A stretch of DNA of 6,243 nucleotides, taken from Clostridia bacterium. GTDB taxonomy: Bacteria; Bacillota; Clostridia; UMGS1810. A model generated the notes under the pieces. It did no database searches, had not been told where the DNA came from, and saw only the letters and a list, made by a program, of their open reading frames with translations. Below are positions 1-6,243 of this stretch, in pieces. Location: contig JAFYUA010000258.1 in assembly GCA_017549745.1 (NCBI GenBank), forward strand, positions 1 through 6,243. The letters run 5' to 3'. Each line of letters starts with the position of its first letter. Positions within the stretch are counted from its first letter, which is position 1. A program made the position numbers and the translations under genes.

Positions 1-653
1 TTTGCAAAGTGTTGAATATAAACCGTGGTAACAAATTGCTTTACCTAAGCTCAATGGCATGCAAAGCCGCTGGACTTAAAGATTATTGGGAACGTAACAA
101 GGATAATGGTAATCCTATGTATGGCACAGAAATTCTTCAAGGCGATATTGTGGTTACCAATATTATGTGTGCGGGCGGGCAAACAATAATGTTAAGATTA
201 GACACATCTCTCCCTCGTGCATACTACAGTCGAGACTTTTCGGTTCGCGGAACAAGAGGAGCATATGATGAAGCCCACAGTGTTGTATTTATAGATGGTA
301 TGAAAGAAGGAGTAGAAAAAAACGAGGAAGAATTCTTTGAAAAATACGATCACCCCCTGCAAGCTGAATATGTGAAAATGGGTGAAAAAGAAGGGCATGG
401 CGGTATAGATTGGCTGGTATGCCGAGGATTTGTTGAAAGTATAAAAAGAGGGATTCCCACACCAATAGACACCTATGATACCGCAACGTGGATGGCAATT
501 ACACCGCTCACCGAGCAGTCTATAGCAGCGGGTGGAGCTCCAATTCCAATTCCTGATTTCACACGAGGAAAATGGATTCGAAGAGAAGAACCCATCAAAA
601 CCAAATATAGCCTTGATGTAATTGTGGATGACCCCGATACTCGTATATATTAA
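1..653 (+). CDS. GH109-like Gfo/Idh/MocA family glycosidase or oxidoreductase, C-terminal part (5' end outside window)
   Basis: The reading frame is open from base 3 (216 codons), and the gene clearly starts upstream: the first in-frame GTG at 9 has no ribosome-binding site and lies inside conserved-looking sequence (VLNINRGNK). What remains matches the C-terminal substrate-binding half of Gfo/Idh/MocA proteins of the GH109 type. Landmarks are GHGGIDWLV at about 393-419, then FVESIKRGIPTPIDTYDTA, ITPLTEQSIAAGGAPIPIPDF, and a terminal TRGKW followed by an acidic tail. GH109 enzymes use a tightly bound NAD in an oxidise-eliminate-reduce mechanism to cleave glycosides; alpha-N-acetylgalactosaminidase is the founding activity. 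Full-length members have roughly 430-470 residues, so about half is missing, including the N-terminal Rossmann NAD-binding domain. Substrate therefore cannot be assigned, and a plain sugar dehydrogenase of the same fold remains possible. The sialidase-like gene follows after 53 bases on the same strand, suggesting a joint role in glycan breakdown. Confidence 0.8.
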   Translation, partial: CKVLNINRGNKLLYLSSMACKAAGLKDYWERNKDNGNPMYGTEILQGDIVVTNIMCAGGQTIMLRLDTSLPRAYYSRDFSVRGTRGAYDEAHSVVFIDGMKEGVEKNEEEFFEKYDHPLQAEYVKMGEKEGHGGIDWLVCRGFVESIKRGIPTPIDTYDTATWMAITPLTEQSIAAGGAPIPIPDFTRGKWIRREEPIKTKYSLDVIVDDPDTRIY

Positions 654-693
654 GAAATTTGCAATTCAATATAACAGATAAATATTCATTGAT

Positions 694-698
694 AGGAG
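694..698 (+). promoter_or_regulatory. Ribosome-binding site of the sialidase-like gene
   Basis: AGGAG lies 8 bases before the ATG at 707. It decides the start: the frame is open from a TTG at 659, but that codon has no Shine-Dalgarno sequence and the 16 extra residues do not resemble a sialidase N-terminus. Confidence 0.85.
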
Positions 699-706
699 AA
701 ATACTT

Positions 707-1807
707 ATGTTTGGAAAAATAATATGCGATTTGCCCCCAACAAAAGATAACAACAGAAATAGCGAAGGCTCATTTATTAAACTGAAAAACGGCAATATAA
801 TGTTTGTTTATTCCAGATATGGCGAAAAAGGCTGTGGTGACAGTGATAAAGCCGATCTTTATGCTATGATTTCAACTGATGATGGTGAAACATTTAGCAC
901 GCCATATTTAAGTCTTGCATGCAGTGATGTTGGTGCAGACAATGTAATGTCGGTTTCGCTTATGAGAATGAAAAATGGCAACATAGGTATGTTTTACTGC
1001 CAAAAGCACAATAGCAGTATTAATTGTATTCCGTATCTGGCAATATCAGAGGATGAAGGCAAAACCTGGACAAAGCATATCAGATGTATACACGAAGATG
1101 GTTATTATGTTTTGTGTAACGATAAATGTGTGACTTTGGACAATGGAAGACTTATGATTGCCGTTTCAAAGCATGAATACATAGTTGATGACTTTTCGCC
1201 GGGAATTATTTGCATATATGCCTCCGATGATGATGGTATGACATGGTATGAAATCACAGACAAAATAAAAATCGATTGTAATATTACAGATGGAATGGAC
1301 AGAGGCAGAATATACGATTTAACAACCTGCGAAGAACCAGGGCTTGCGCAGCTTGGTGACGGCAGGGTTTGGTGCTACACACGCACCAAAAGGGGCACGC
1401 AATATGAGGCTTTTTCCGAAGATTACGGCAAAACCTGGACTAAGCTTTTGCCGTCAAAATTTTCAAGCACACAAGCACCAATGACGGTGAAAAAATTAAA
1501 TAACGGAAATATGATTGCTGTTTGGAGTCCTATTTCCAATTACGACGAAAATATAGAATATGGCGATGACATAATCGTTGCGGTAAGATGCCCATTTGTT
1601 TTTGCTCTTTTAAATCCTGATGGCGACTTTATTTCGGAATACAGAGAGTTTGAAACAGACAAGAATGTTGGCTACTGTTATCCCGCTATTTTTGAAACAG
1701 ATGGTGGAGATATTTTGATTGGTTATTGCGCAGGTCACTACAAAGATGACGAAAGCTGCCTTAACAGATTGAGAATACGAAAAATATACAAATCGGAATT
1801 GTGCTGA
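707..1807 (+). CDS. Sialidase-like (BNR/Asp-box) beta-propeller protein, probably cytoplasmic
   Basis: This 366-residue protein belongs to the sialidase/BNR superfamily of six-bladed beta-propellers. Four Asp-boxes (S-x-D-x-G-x-T-W/F) are visible at residues 56-63 (STDDGETF), 114-121 (SEDEGKTW), 173-180 (SDDDGMTW) and 237-244 (SEDYGKTW). A degenerate fifth lies at 301-308. The 58-64 residue spacing fits one per blade. Family-type landmarks are RNSEGSF at 17-23, YSRY at 35-38, EPGLAQL at 210-216 followed by R226, R294 in RCPF, and Y325 in YCYPA. R226, R294 and Y325 are plausible members of the arginine cluster and the tyrosine nucleophile, by position only. There is no signal peptide and there are 17 cysteines, both pointing to the reducing cytoplasm. 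That would suit hydrolysis of imported sialylated or related oligosaccharides. Many proteins of this subgroup are uncharacterised, so true sialidase activity is not certain. The ATG at 707 is chosen for its ribosome-binding site. Confidence 0.85.
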   Translation: MFGKIICDLPPTKDNNRNSEGSFIKLKNGNIMFVYSRYGEKGCGDSDKADLYAMISTDDGETFSTPYLSLACSDVGADNVMSVSLMRMKNGNIGMFYCQKHNSSINCIPYLAISEDEGKTWTKHIRCIHEDGYYVLCNDKCVTLDNGRLMIAVSKHEYIVDDFSPGIICIYASDDDGMTWYEITDKIKIDCNITDGMDRGRIYDLTTCEEPGLAQLGDGRVWCYTRTKRGTQYEAFSEDYGKTWTKLLPSKFSSTQAPMTVKKLNNGNMIAVWSPISNYDENIEYGDDIIVAVRCPFVFALLNPDGDFISEYREFETDKNVGYCYPAIFETDGGDILIGYCAGHYKDDESCLNRLRIRKIYKSELC

Positions 1808-1855
1808 TTAAAAGCGAAAGTCAGGAAAAATTAATAAAGCCAATTTGATTACGAT

Positions 1856-1861
1856 GGGAGG
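1856..1861 (+). promoter_or_regulatory. Ribosome-binding site of the SLH-protein gene
   Basis: GGGAGG, followed by AAT, lies 10 bases before the ATG at 1872. It supports that start over the in-frame TTG at 1845 and ATG at 1854: the latter overlaps this site, and only the 1872 start puts the Lys-Lys of the signal peptide at the N-terminus. Confidence 0.8.
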
Positions 1862-1871
1862 AATTAGTTTT

Positions 1872-4502
1872 ATGAAGAAGTTAATAAGTATAATTTTGGC
1901 ACTGCAGCTTGTTGTGCCGCTTGTCGCCTATGCTGGTCCAAGCACAGAAGACATAGCTCGCGTTCAGGCTCTCGGCATCATTGAGGGTGACGATGGCGGT
2001 ATGCGCTTAGATGACAGCATCACGCGCGCAGAATTTGCGGCAATTATCTGCCGTATGGCAGGCATACCAAATCCAAGCGGAATGAACATCGCCTTTGCTG
2101 ATGTTCCATCCGACCACTGGGCAAAGGACTATATATCTGTCGCAGTATCCCTCGGCATAGTCAATGGTGTAGGGGACGGTAACTTTGCTCCCGATGCCAA
2201 CATCACCTACGCGGAAGCTATGAAAATGCTTGTTTGCCTCCTTGGCTACGGCTCCGTTGCCGAATCAAAGGGCGGTTGGCCAAATGGTTACATTGCTCAG
2301 GCAGGCTCCCTCGGCATCTTAAAATATGCCGACACAAGCACAGAGCTTGCTGTTCGCGGTGAAATTATTGCCATGATTGGTGCAGCACTCGATGTTAAAA
2401 TAATGGAGCCCGACTACGGCACTGTCGGAGATTACCTTGTCTCTTCAAACACCATTGCCGCCAACTTAGAAAATAATCTTGAAGCAGAGCGCTTTGAGGG
2501 TATCTTTGAAGAAAATGCCTATGTTTCCATAATAAACACCACCCCCATAACCGATGACGGCTACATCACTGTTGGCGGTGTTACAATGCGTTCCTCATCG
2601 GATTATTCCGAGTTAATCGGTGCCTATGTGTATGGATGGGTGAGAGAAAACGCCAACGGCAAATTGGAGGTTGTGAGTCTAAATGCCGACGAGAATGAAA
2701 CCAACATCACTACCCTTGACGCAGAAGACACCGAGCTCACCTCAACCGCTGCAATCTATACAGACGAAAATGACAAAGAGAAAAAAATAAACATTTCACC
2801 TCTTGCTTCTTATGCCTACAACGGCAGACTCACAACTGATGAAACACCATATGTTTCAATCACCGATGGCACTTTCACTCTCATCGACAACAACGGTGAT
2901 AAGGCTGCCGACATTATTATGATAACCGAGTTCGAAAGCTTTGTTATCGATAAGCTTAACGCTGTCAATTCATCGGTGTATTTTGCCGATGAAAAGTTAT
3001 TCCGAGGCAAAAGAGGCTTTGGGCTATCAGCTGATGATGAAAGCCAAAAAATAAAGCTCATCGACAAAGACGGAAATACAATGGATTTTGCCGAGGTTGA
3101 AATCGGTGATGCCATCACTCTCAGCGTCAGCGAAGACCTCAAATATGTGACAGCTGCTATCTCTAAAGACAGAGTGACAGGCATAATTGAAGAAGTAGAC
3201 AGTAACGGAAAAGCTTTTGTTGGCGGCAACTGGTACAAAACCGACCATAGTGTAAAGCTTGGCGACAATGGCGAGTTTATTCTCGACTACAAGGACACAA
3301 TCGTTGGCATAACAGGCATAATCAAATCCGATATGCAATACGGTTACATTGCCAATGCGGCATTCTCGGGTGGTATAGATTCTGTTTTAAAGCTCCTTGT
3401 TATCGAAGGTCTCACCCCCGAAAAGGAAGTAAAAGAAAAAGCAGGCACCACTACAATTTCATATTATCTACAAAACGACTCCGAAAAACAGTATGTGTGC
3501 CGTTCAAAAATCCGCTATTGTGCTGATGATACATCAGGCACCACCACAAGTATTGAATCCTCAAGCCTCAACCCTGTCAGCATTATTGGCAAGGCTGTAG
3601 CTTTTTCTGTTGACGCAGAAGGTAAAATCGACACTCTCATGGTGTTCAGCGTTCCCACAGGCTTTTCAAGCTGCGAGCTCAATGGTGATTTGTTTTCCTT
3701 TGGTGGCGAGAGCGTAGAGAGAGGCTTTTGCACCGATGAAGAAACCAAAATCATCTGCATCCCATCTACAATTCGCAGCATGGAAGATTTCGGCGTTCGT
3801 GTTAAAATCACTGATGGCTCCGGTTACGCGGTTTACGGCGTAACCTCATATTCAGAACACTCAGCAGGCAGTGATAAGTTTAATCGTGAACCTGTTGACA
3901 TTCTTCTCATAAAAGCCGATATGGACGCAAGCCAGCCGTATCCCGTGTTGTCCGACTCCGACATTTGCATAGTAGGAGAGTCCACAGGAACTATAGATGT
4001 CGATGGCAATGAGGTCAGGAAGCTTGAAATGCTAAACGGAACAGAAGTGATAACAAAAATCACCTCCCCCGATTCCGTTGCATTTGGTATTGCCAAAACG
4101 CTTCGAATGGGCGATCTTATTCAGTATGTAACCGATGCCGACGGAAACATTGCCAACATCAAAAAGCTTGCTTCTGTTCAGGGACTTGGCAGCTACATTT
4201 CATCTGGAAATCTCTATGGTGTTGCATACGACATAACCTACAACACTTACGACCATATGAGTAATGAAATGACCGACCTTATCGAAATATCCTTCGAAAA
4301 TGGTCTTGATAATAAGTTTATCAAATTCTTCACCACCAAAGATGGACAGAAAATATATCTCTATGACAGGAAACGCGGCTATATAGACACAGCAACCACA
4401 GATGATATACAGACCATTCAGCAGTCGGGCAGCGGAGCTTCCAAGCTCTTTGTGCTCACCGAAAGCAATGATGCTCTTGCACTTGTGATTATCAACGATT
4501 AA
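1872..4502 (+). CDS. Exported S-layer homology (SLH) domain protein with large uncharacterised C-terminal region
   Basis: This 876-residue protein starts with a signal peptide: MKK, a hydrophobic core, and likely cleavage after residue 21 (AYA before GPS). Three SLH segments follow. The first, at about 25-65, carries the TRAE motif at 51-54. The second, at about 75-126, is the best preserved, with FADVPSDHWAKDYI and TYAE at 112-115. The third, at about 134-176, is degenerate, with VRGE where TRAE is expected. SLH trimers bind pyruvylated secondary cell-wall polymers, so the protein is probably non-covalently anchored to the cell wall. Residues from about 180 to 876 match no family I recognise. 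They look beta-rich, with many Gly, Asp and Asn turns, and an [I/M]GD-centred element recurs at about 411 and 746. No catalytic signature is visible. The protein ends at an ordinary stop. The downstream gene starts 12 bases later with an overlapping ribosome-binding site, so the two exported proteins are probably made together. Its role could be structural, adhesive or scaffolding. Confidence 0.9.
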   Translation: MKKLISIILALQLVVPLVAYAGPSTEDIARVQALGIIEGDDGGMRLDDSITRAEFAAIICRMAGIPNPSGMNIAFADVPSDHWAKDYISVAVSLGIVNGVGDGNFAPDANITYAEAMKMLVCLLGYGSVAESKGGWPNGYIAQAGSLGILKYADTSTELAVRGEIIAMIGAALDVKIMEPDYGTVGDYLVSSNTIAANLENNLEAERFEGIFEENAYVSIINTTPITDDGYITVGGVTMRSSSDYSELIGAYVYGWVRENANGKLEVVSLNADENETNITTLDAEDTELTSTAAIYTDENDKEKKINISPLASYAYNGRLTTDETPYVSITDGTFTLIDNNGDKAADIIMITEFESFVIDKLNAVNSSVYFADEKLFRGKRGFGLSADDESQKIKLIDKDGNTMDFAEVEIGDAITLSVSEDLKYVTAAISKDRVTGIIEEVDSNGKAFVGGNWYKTDHSVKLGDNGEFILDYKDTIVGITGIIKSDMQYGYIANAAFSGGIDSVLKLLVIEGLTPEKEVKEKAGTTTISYYLQNDSEKQYVCRSKIRYCADDTSGTTTSIESSSLNPVSIIGKAVAFSVDAEGKIDTLMVFSVPTGFSSCELNGDLFSFGGESVERGFCTDEETKIICIPSTIRSMEDFGVRVKITDGSGYAVYGVTSYSEHSAGSDKFNREPVDILLIKADMDASQPYPVLSDSDICIVGESTGTIDVDGNEVRKLEMLNGTEVITKITSPDSVAFGIAKTLRMGDLIQYVTDADGNIANIKKLASVQGLGSYISSGNLYGVAYDITYNTYDHMSNEMTDLIEISFENGLDNKFIKFFTTKDGQKIYLYDRKRGYIDTATTDDIQTIQQSGSGASKLFVLTESNDALALVIIND

Positions 4503-4509
4503 GGAGGGG
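4501..4509 (+). promoter_or_regulatory. Ribosome-binding site overlapping the SLH gene stop codon
   Basis: AAGGAGGGG begins within the TAA stop (4500-4502) of the SLH gene, with GGAGG 7 bases before the ATG at 4515. This near-consensus site and tight spacing indicate cotranscription and probably translational coupling of the two surface genes. Confidence 0.9.
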
Positions 4510-4514
4510 CACCT

Positions 4515-6080
4515 ATGAAAGCTAAAATTATATCATTGCTTCTTGCTTTTTCTATGCTTTTTCCGTCACTTGCTCATGCAGCTGAGGCTTTGGCTACAAA
4601 TGCCGAACTAAGCTATGAGCTTGAAGCAATCACAGCAGATTCATTACTCACTGCTCCGCTTATTTCGGCAAACGGCATTAACTATCTTGCTGATTCTCTC
4701 AGACTTCCCCTAACAGGTTCGGATGGTTCTGAAATCTTGTGGGAAAGCACAAACGAAGAAATATTAGCCAATAGCGGTTCGGTGAAGCGACCTGCAAAAG
4801 AGGTTGACGAGGTTACTCTCACTGCTTACATCACAGATTCTGGTGGAAATAAATCACAAAAAGATTTTGTGTTTAATGTTGCTCCGTTGAATTTGGATAT
4901 CGGCGGTATCAACGATTTTGGTTCGCTTGAGTTTTATCGCGGAAGCGATTTTTCCGATGATAACTGGAGAGACTCCAATGTGTTCATCTCAGGCCATGTT
5001 CCCAATGTGAACGATGGCATTGCCGTTCTCACCAGAACAGACCAGCGTTTTTATTGGAATAATGGCGGTGAGTCACTCGTTGCTTATGTTGAGTTTGTTA
5101 TGCGGCGTAAAGCAAATGAGACTGTGGTTATAAAGCCCATGGCAAGCAATAGCACTGGTTTGAAACAGACGGAATTTATTTGGACTGCTGATAATAATTT
5201 TATTTATTATACACAGTCATCAAACGCCACTGTGCCACTGGGCGATGAATGTTCAGATAAATTGAAATTGGGCATATATATTAATGACAAAAATCACACT
5301 TATTCGCTCTGGATAAACAATGAACTGGTGGCAGACAGGGTTCAGATGACTACCCAAAATGGCAGTGGCATTCAATCTGTTAATTTCAACAATTCAACTG
5401 TCGGCAATTTAAGCTTTGAAAGCTACGGCTTCTATACAGTTCGTGATAGTGATGAAAGTGTTGCTCGCAAGGATTCTGATTTGCTTACATTAGATTCATT
5501 GCTACTGGCTCCACTCCAAGACGGCATCTATCTCACATCCTCGTTGAAGCTTCCAACAAAGGGCACAAACGGCTCTGATATCAGCTGGGATAGCTCGGAT
5601 GAATCGGTTATCCAACCCGACGGCTTAGTTATCTTCCCTGTGGGGCAAAGCAAGGATGTAACCTTGGTTGCTACAATAACCAAGGGCGATGTTACTAAAA
5701 CAAAGAGCTTTGATTTTAAGGTGGCTTCAATCACCGAAGAAGAGGCGGTTGCCCAAACCTTAGCCGACCTCACTGTACAAAGCCTTCTGACGGCTCCGCT
5801 GTCTGAGGGTATTTATCTCATAGATTCCTTAAAGCTCCCCCAGAGAGGTGTTGGCAACAGCACAATCACCTGGGTAAGCTCCGATAATAAATACATTGCA
5901 TCGGATGGTAGCCTTGTCCGTCCTGCTGCACAAGCCGTGGATGTGACTCTCACTGCAATTGTAGCCAAGGGCAACTGCACCGATACAGAGGAATTTACTT
6001 TCACTGTGAATGTATTTATCCAGAAACTCGGTGTAGGCAAGCTTTACACGGAGAAAATCCTTCAGTACGGCTATATATAA
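4515..6080 (+). CDS. Secreted protein with three bacterial Ig-like (aBig-type) repeats and an inserted beta-sandwich-like region; aberrant C-terminus
   Basis: The 521-residue product starts with a signal peptide (MKAK, hydrophobic core, likely cleavage after AHA at residue 22). Three related repeats of the 'atrophied' bacterial Ig type lie at about 35-122, 323-403 and 416-500. Each has the pattern SLL-x-APL, SL-[KR]-LP, a Gly-rich turn, a Trp followed by Ser-rich sequence, G-x-[VL]-x-x-P, DVTL-type strand, then F-x-F-x-V. Between the first and second repeat, residues about 127-310 form a separate beta-rich region with Trp/Tyr-rich strands. It resembles a LamG or carbohydrate-binding jelly roll in character, but I cannot assign a family. 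Such proteins in Clostridia are usually extracellular and often much longer, carrying glycosidase or binding modules. No SLH, LPXTG motif or membrane anchor is visible. The last 21 residues (501-521, starting FIQKLG) do not resemble a continuation of the repeat pattern, and the gene may be truncated by a junction near 6015. Binding of a surface or environmental glycan is inference. Confidence 0.85.
   Translation: MKAKIISLLLAFSMLFPSLAHAAEALATNAELSYELEAITADSLLTAPLISANGINYLADSLRLPLTGSDGSEILWESTNEEILANSGSVKRPAKEVDEVTLTAYITDSGGNKSQKDFVFNVAPLNLDIGGINDFGSLEFYRGSDFSDDNWRDSNVFISGHVPNVNDGIAVLTRTDQRFYWNNGGESLVAYVEFVMRRKANETVVIKPMASNSTGLKQTEFIWTADNNFIYYTQSSNATVPLGDECSDKLKLGIYINDKNHTYSLWINNELVADRVQMTTQNGSGIQSVNFNNSTVGNLSFESYGFYTVRDSDESVARKDSDLLTLDSLLLAPLQDGIYLTSSLKLPTKGTNGSDISWDSSDESVIQPDGLVIFPVGQSKDVTLVATITKGDVTKTKSFDFKVASITEEEAVAQTLADLTVQSLLTAPLSEGIYLIDSLKLPQRGVGNSTITWVSSDNKYIASDGSLVRPAAQAVDVTLTAIVAKGNCTDTEEFTFTVNVFIQKLGVGKLYTEKILQYGYI
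4617..4880 (+). repeat. Ig-like repeat 1 (protein-level)
   Basis: This encodes residues about 35-122 of the secreted protein. Landmarks are DSLLTAPL, SLRLPLTGSDGS, ILWEST, GSVKRP and VTLTAYI, ending FVFNV. It is separated from the other two copies by the roughly 180-residue beta-sandwich-like region. It corresponds to them in protein sequence, not in near-identical DNA. Confidence 0.75.
5481..6014 (+). repeat. Ig-like repeats 2 and 3, adjacent (protein-level)
   Basis: Copy 2 covers residues about 323-403 (5481-5723) and copy 3 about 416-500 (5760-6014), joined by a short acidic/Ala linker. Shared landmarks are SLL-x-APL, GIYL, SLKLP, [ST]W-x-SSD, the G-x-[VL] strand, DVTL and a final F-x-[FV]. 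The DNA of the copies has diverged (for example at 5512-5590 against 5794-5874), so this is an old duplication. Confidence 0.75.
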
Positions 6081-6243
6081 GTCAAAGATTTCCTTCACTG
6101 CTTGATTCAAGTCTTCAAAGATGAAGGGATTATCTTCACAGTTCATCACATCGTCAGGGGCCGGTTGAAAACGCTGCACATAGAAACTGTATTTGCCCGA
6201 TTTGCTCTGCTGCATGAAACCAAACTCATTTGCAAAATCCAAA
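5829..6243 (-). CDS. Possible minus-strand gene fragment entering from the right edge, product unrecognised
   Basis: On the minus strand a frame is open from the right edge to a stop at 5829-5831. Its first 75 or so codons (6243 down to about 6015) read like real protein: a polar, aromatic stretch (GKYSFYVQRFQPAP), then an amphipathic helical stretch (EDLNQAVKEIFDLYIAVLK, then DFLRVKLAYTEFLDKYI). Beyond about 6015 the frame lies antisense to Ig-like repeat 3 and loses this character. The gene's start is outside the window. The natural C-terminus is probably missing, and the annotated end is merely the first stop met after a junction. I do not recognise the family. The alternative is that this is chance open frame in a 3' flank, which about 75 codons does not exclude. 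Confidence 0.35.
   Translation of the reverse strand, partial: LDFANEFGFMQQSKSGKYSFYVQRFQPAPDDVMNCEDNPFIFEDLNQAVKEIFDLYIAVLKDFLRVKLAYTEFLDKYIHSESKFLCIGAVALGYNCSESHIHGLCSRTDKATIRCNVFIIGAYPGDCAVANTSLGEL
6015..6243. other. Probable sequence junction or unrelated flank
   Basis: At about 6015 the + strand stops encoding Ig-like sequence; the frame runs another 21 codons to TAA at 6078-6080. The 163 bases to the right of that stop hold no + strand gene. The minus strand is open across the whole segment. I see no insertion-sequence terminal repeat, no tRNA that could be an attachment site, and no convincing terminator. Insertion, deletion fusion and assembly join are all possible. Confidence 0.45.

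Noticed and set aside
659..706. TTG at 659 as the sialidase-like start
   Set aside because: It lies only 5 bases after the previous stop and has no Shine-Dalgarno sequence, while AGGAG is ideally placed for the ATG at 707.
198..795. Minus-strand open frames opposite the GH109-like gene and the start of the sialidase-like gene
   Set aside because: Their translations are Phe/Leu-rich shadows of the sense genes, with no family resemblance.
2816..4096. Several minus-strand open frames of 87-150 codons inside the SLH gene
   Set aside because: They are antisense to a convincing signal-peptide/SLH coding sequence, overlap one another, have low-complexity Ser/Leu-rich translations and show no ribosome-binding site or known domain.
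5481..6014. Adjacent Ig-like repeats as a recent DNA tandem duplication
   Set aside because: The copies correspond in protein sequence, but their DNA is clearly diverged, so no recent duplication or slippage is indicated.
6091..6127. Inverted repeat CCTTCA...TGAAGG downstream of the Ig-like gene as a terminator
   Set aside because: The 6-bp stem has a loop of about 24 bases and no following T-run. The inner CTTGA-T-TCAAG palindrome at 6101-6111 leaves a one-base loop, too tight for a terminator hairpin.
1..6243. CRISPR array, tRNA/rRNA gene, riboswitch or insertion sequence
   Set aside because: No regularly spaced direct repeats, clover-leaf structure, conserved riboswitch core or transposase-like coding sequence was visible on either strand.

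Overview
The window looks like a piece of an anaerobic Firmicutes (Clostridia-type) chromosome, probably from a host-associated or fermentative community. The clues are moderate to low GC, strong GGAGG ribosome-binding sites, a surface protein with three S-layer homology (SLH) segments, and a secreted protein built from bacterial Ig-like repeats. The species cannot be named from the sequence. All four well-supported genes lie on the + strand, and genes are cut at both window ends.

Left part (1-1807): the C-terminal half of a Gfo/Idh/MocA-type enzyme resembling GH109 glycosidases, then a complete 366-residue sialidase-like beta-propeller with four clear Asp-boxes. The sialidase-like protein has no signal peptide and 17 cysteines; the GH109-like fragment also shows no export feature, although its own N-terminus is missing. 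Both are therefore probably cytoplasmic enzymes acting on imported sugars.

Middle and right part (1872-6080): two exported proteins, each with a clean signal peptide. The first (876 aa) carries three SLH segments and about 700 residues of unrecognised, beta-rich sequence. The second (about 520 aa) has one Ig-like repeat, an unassigned beta-sandwich-like region, then two more Ig-like repeats. Its ribosome-binding site overlaps the stop codon of the SLH gene, so the two are almost certainly cotranscribed and probably translationally coupled. The simplest reading is a cell-wall-anchored SLH protein with a secreted partner, beside intracellular glycan-processing enzymes. That functional link is inference from gene order only.

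Right edge (about 6015-6243): the Ig-like protein stops looking like its family immediately after the third repeat and ends in an unrelated 21-residue tail. From the same point rightwards the minus strand is open and reads like part of a real protein entering from outside the window. This looks like a junction (insertion, rearrangement or assembly join) and is the most unusual spot here. I found no CRISPR array, RNA gene, insertion sequence or convincing terminator. No gene-free stretch exceeds about 165 bases.
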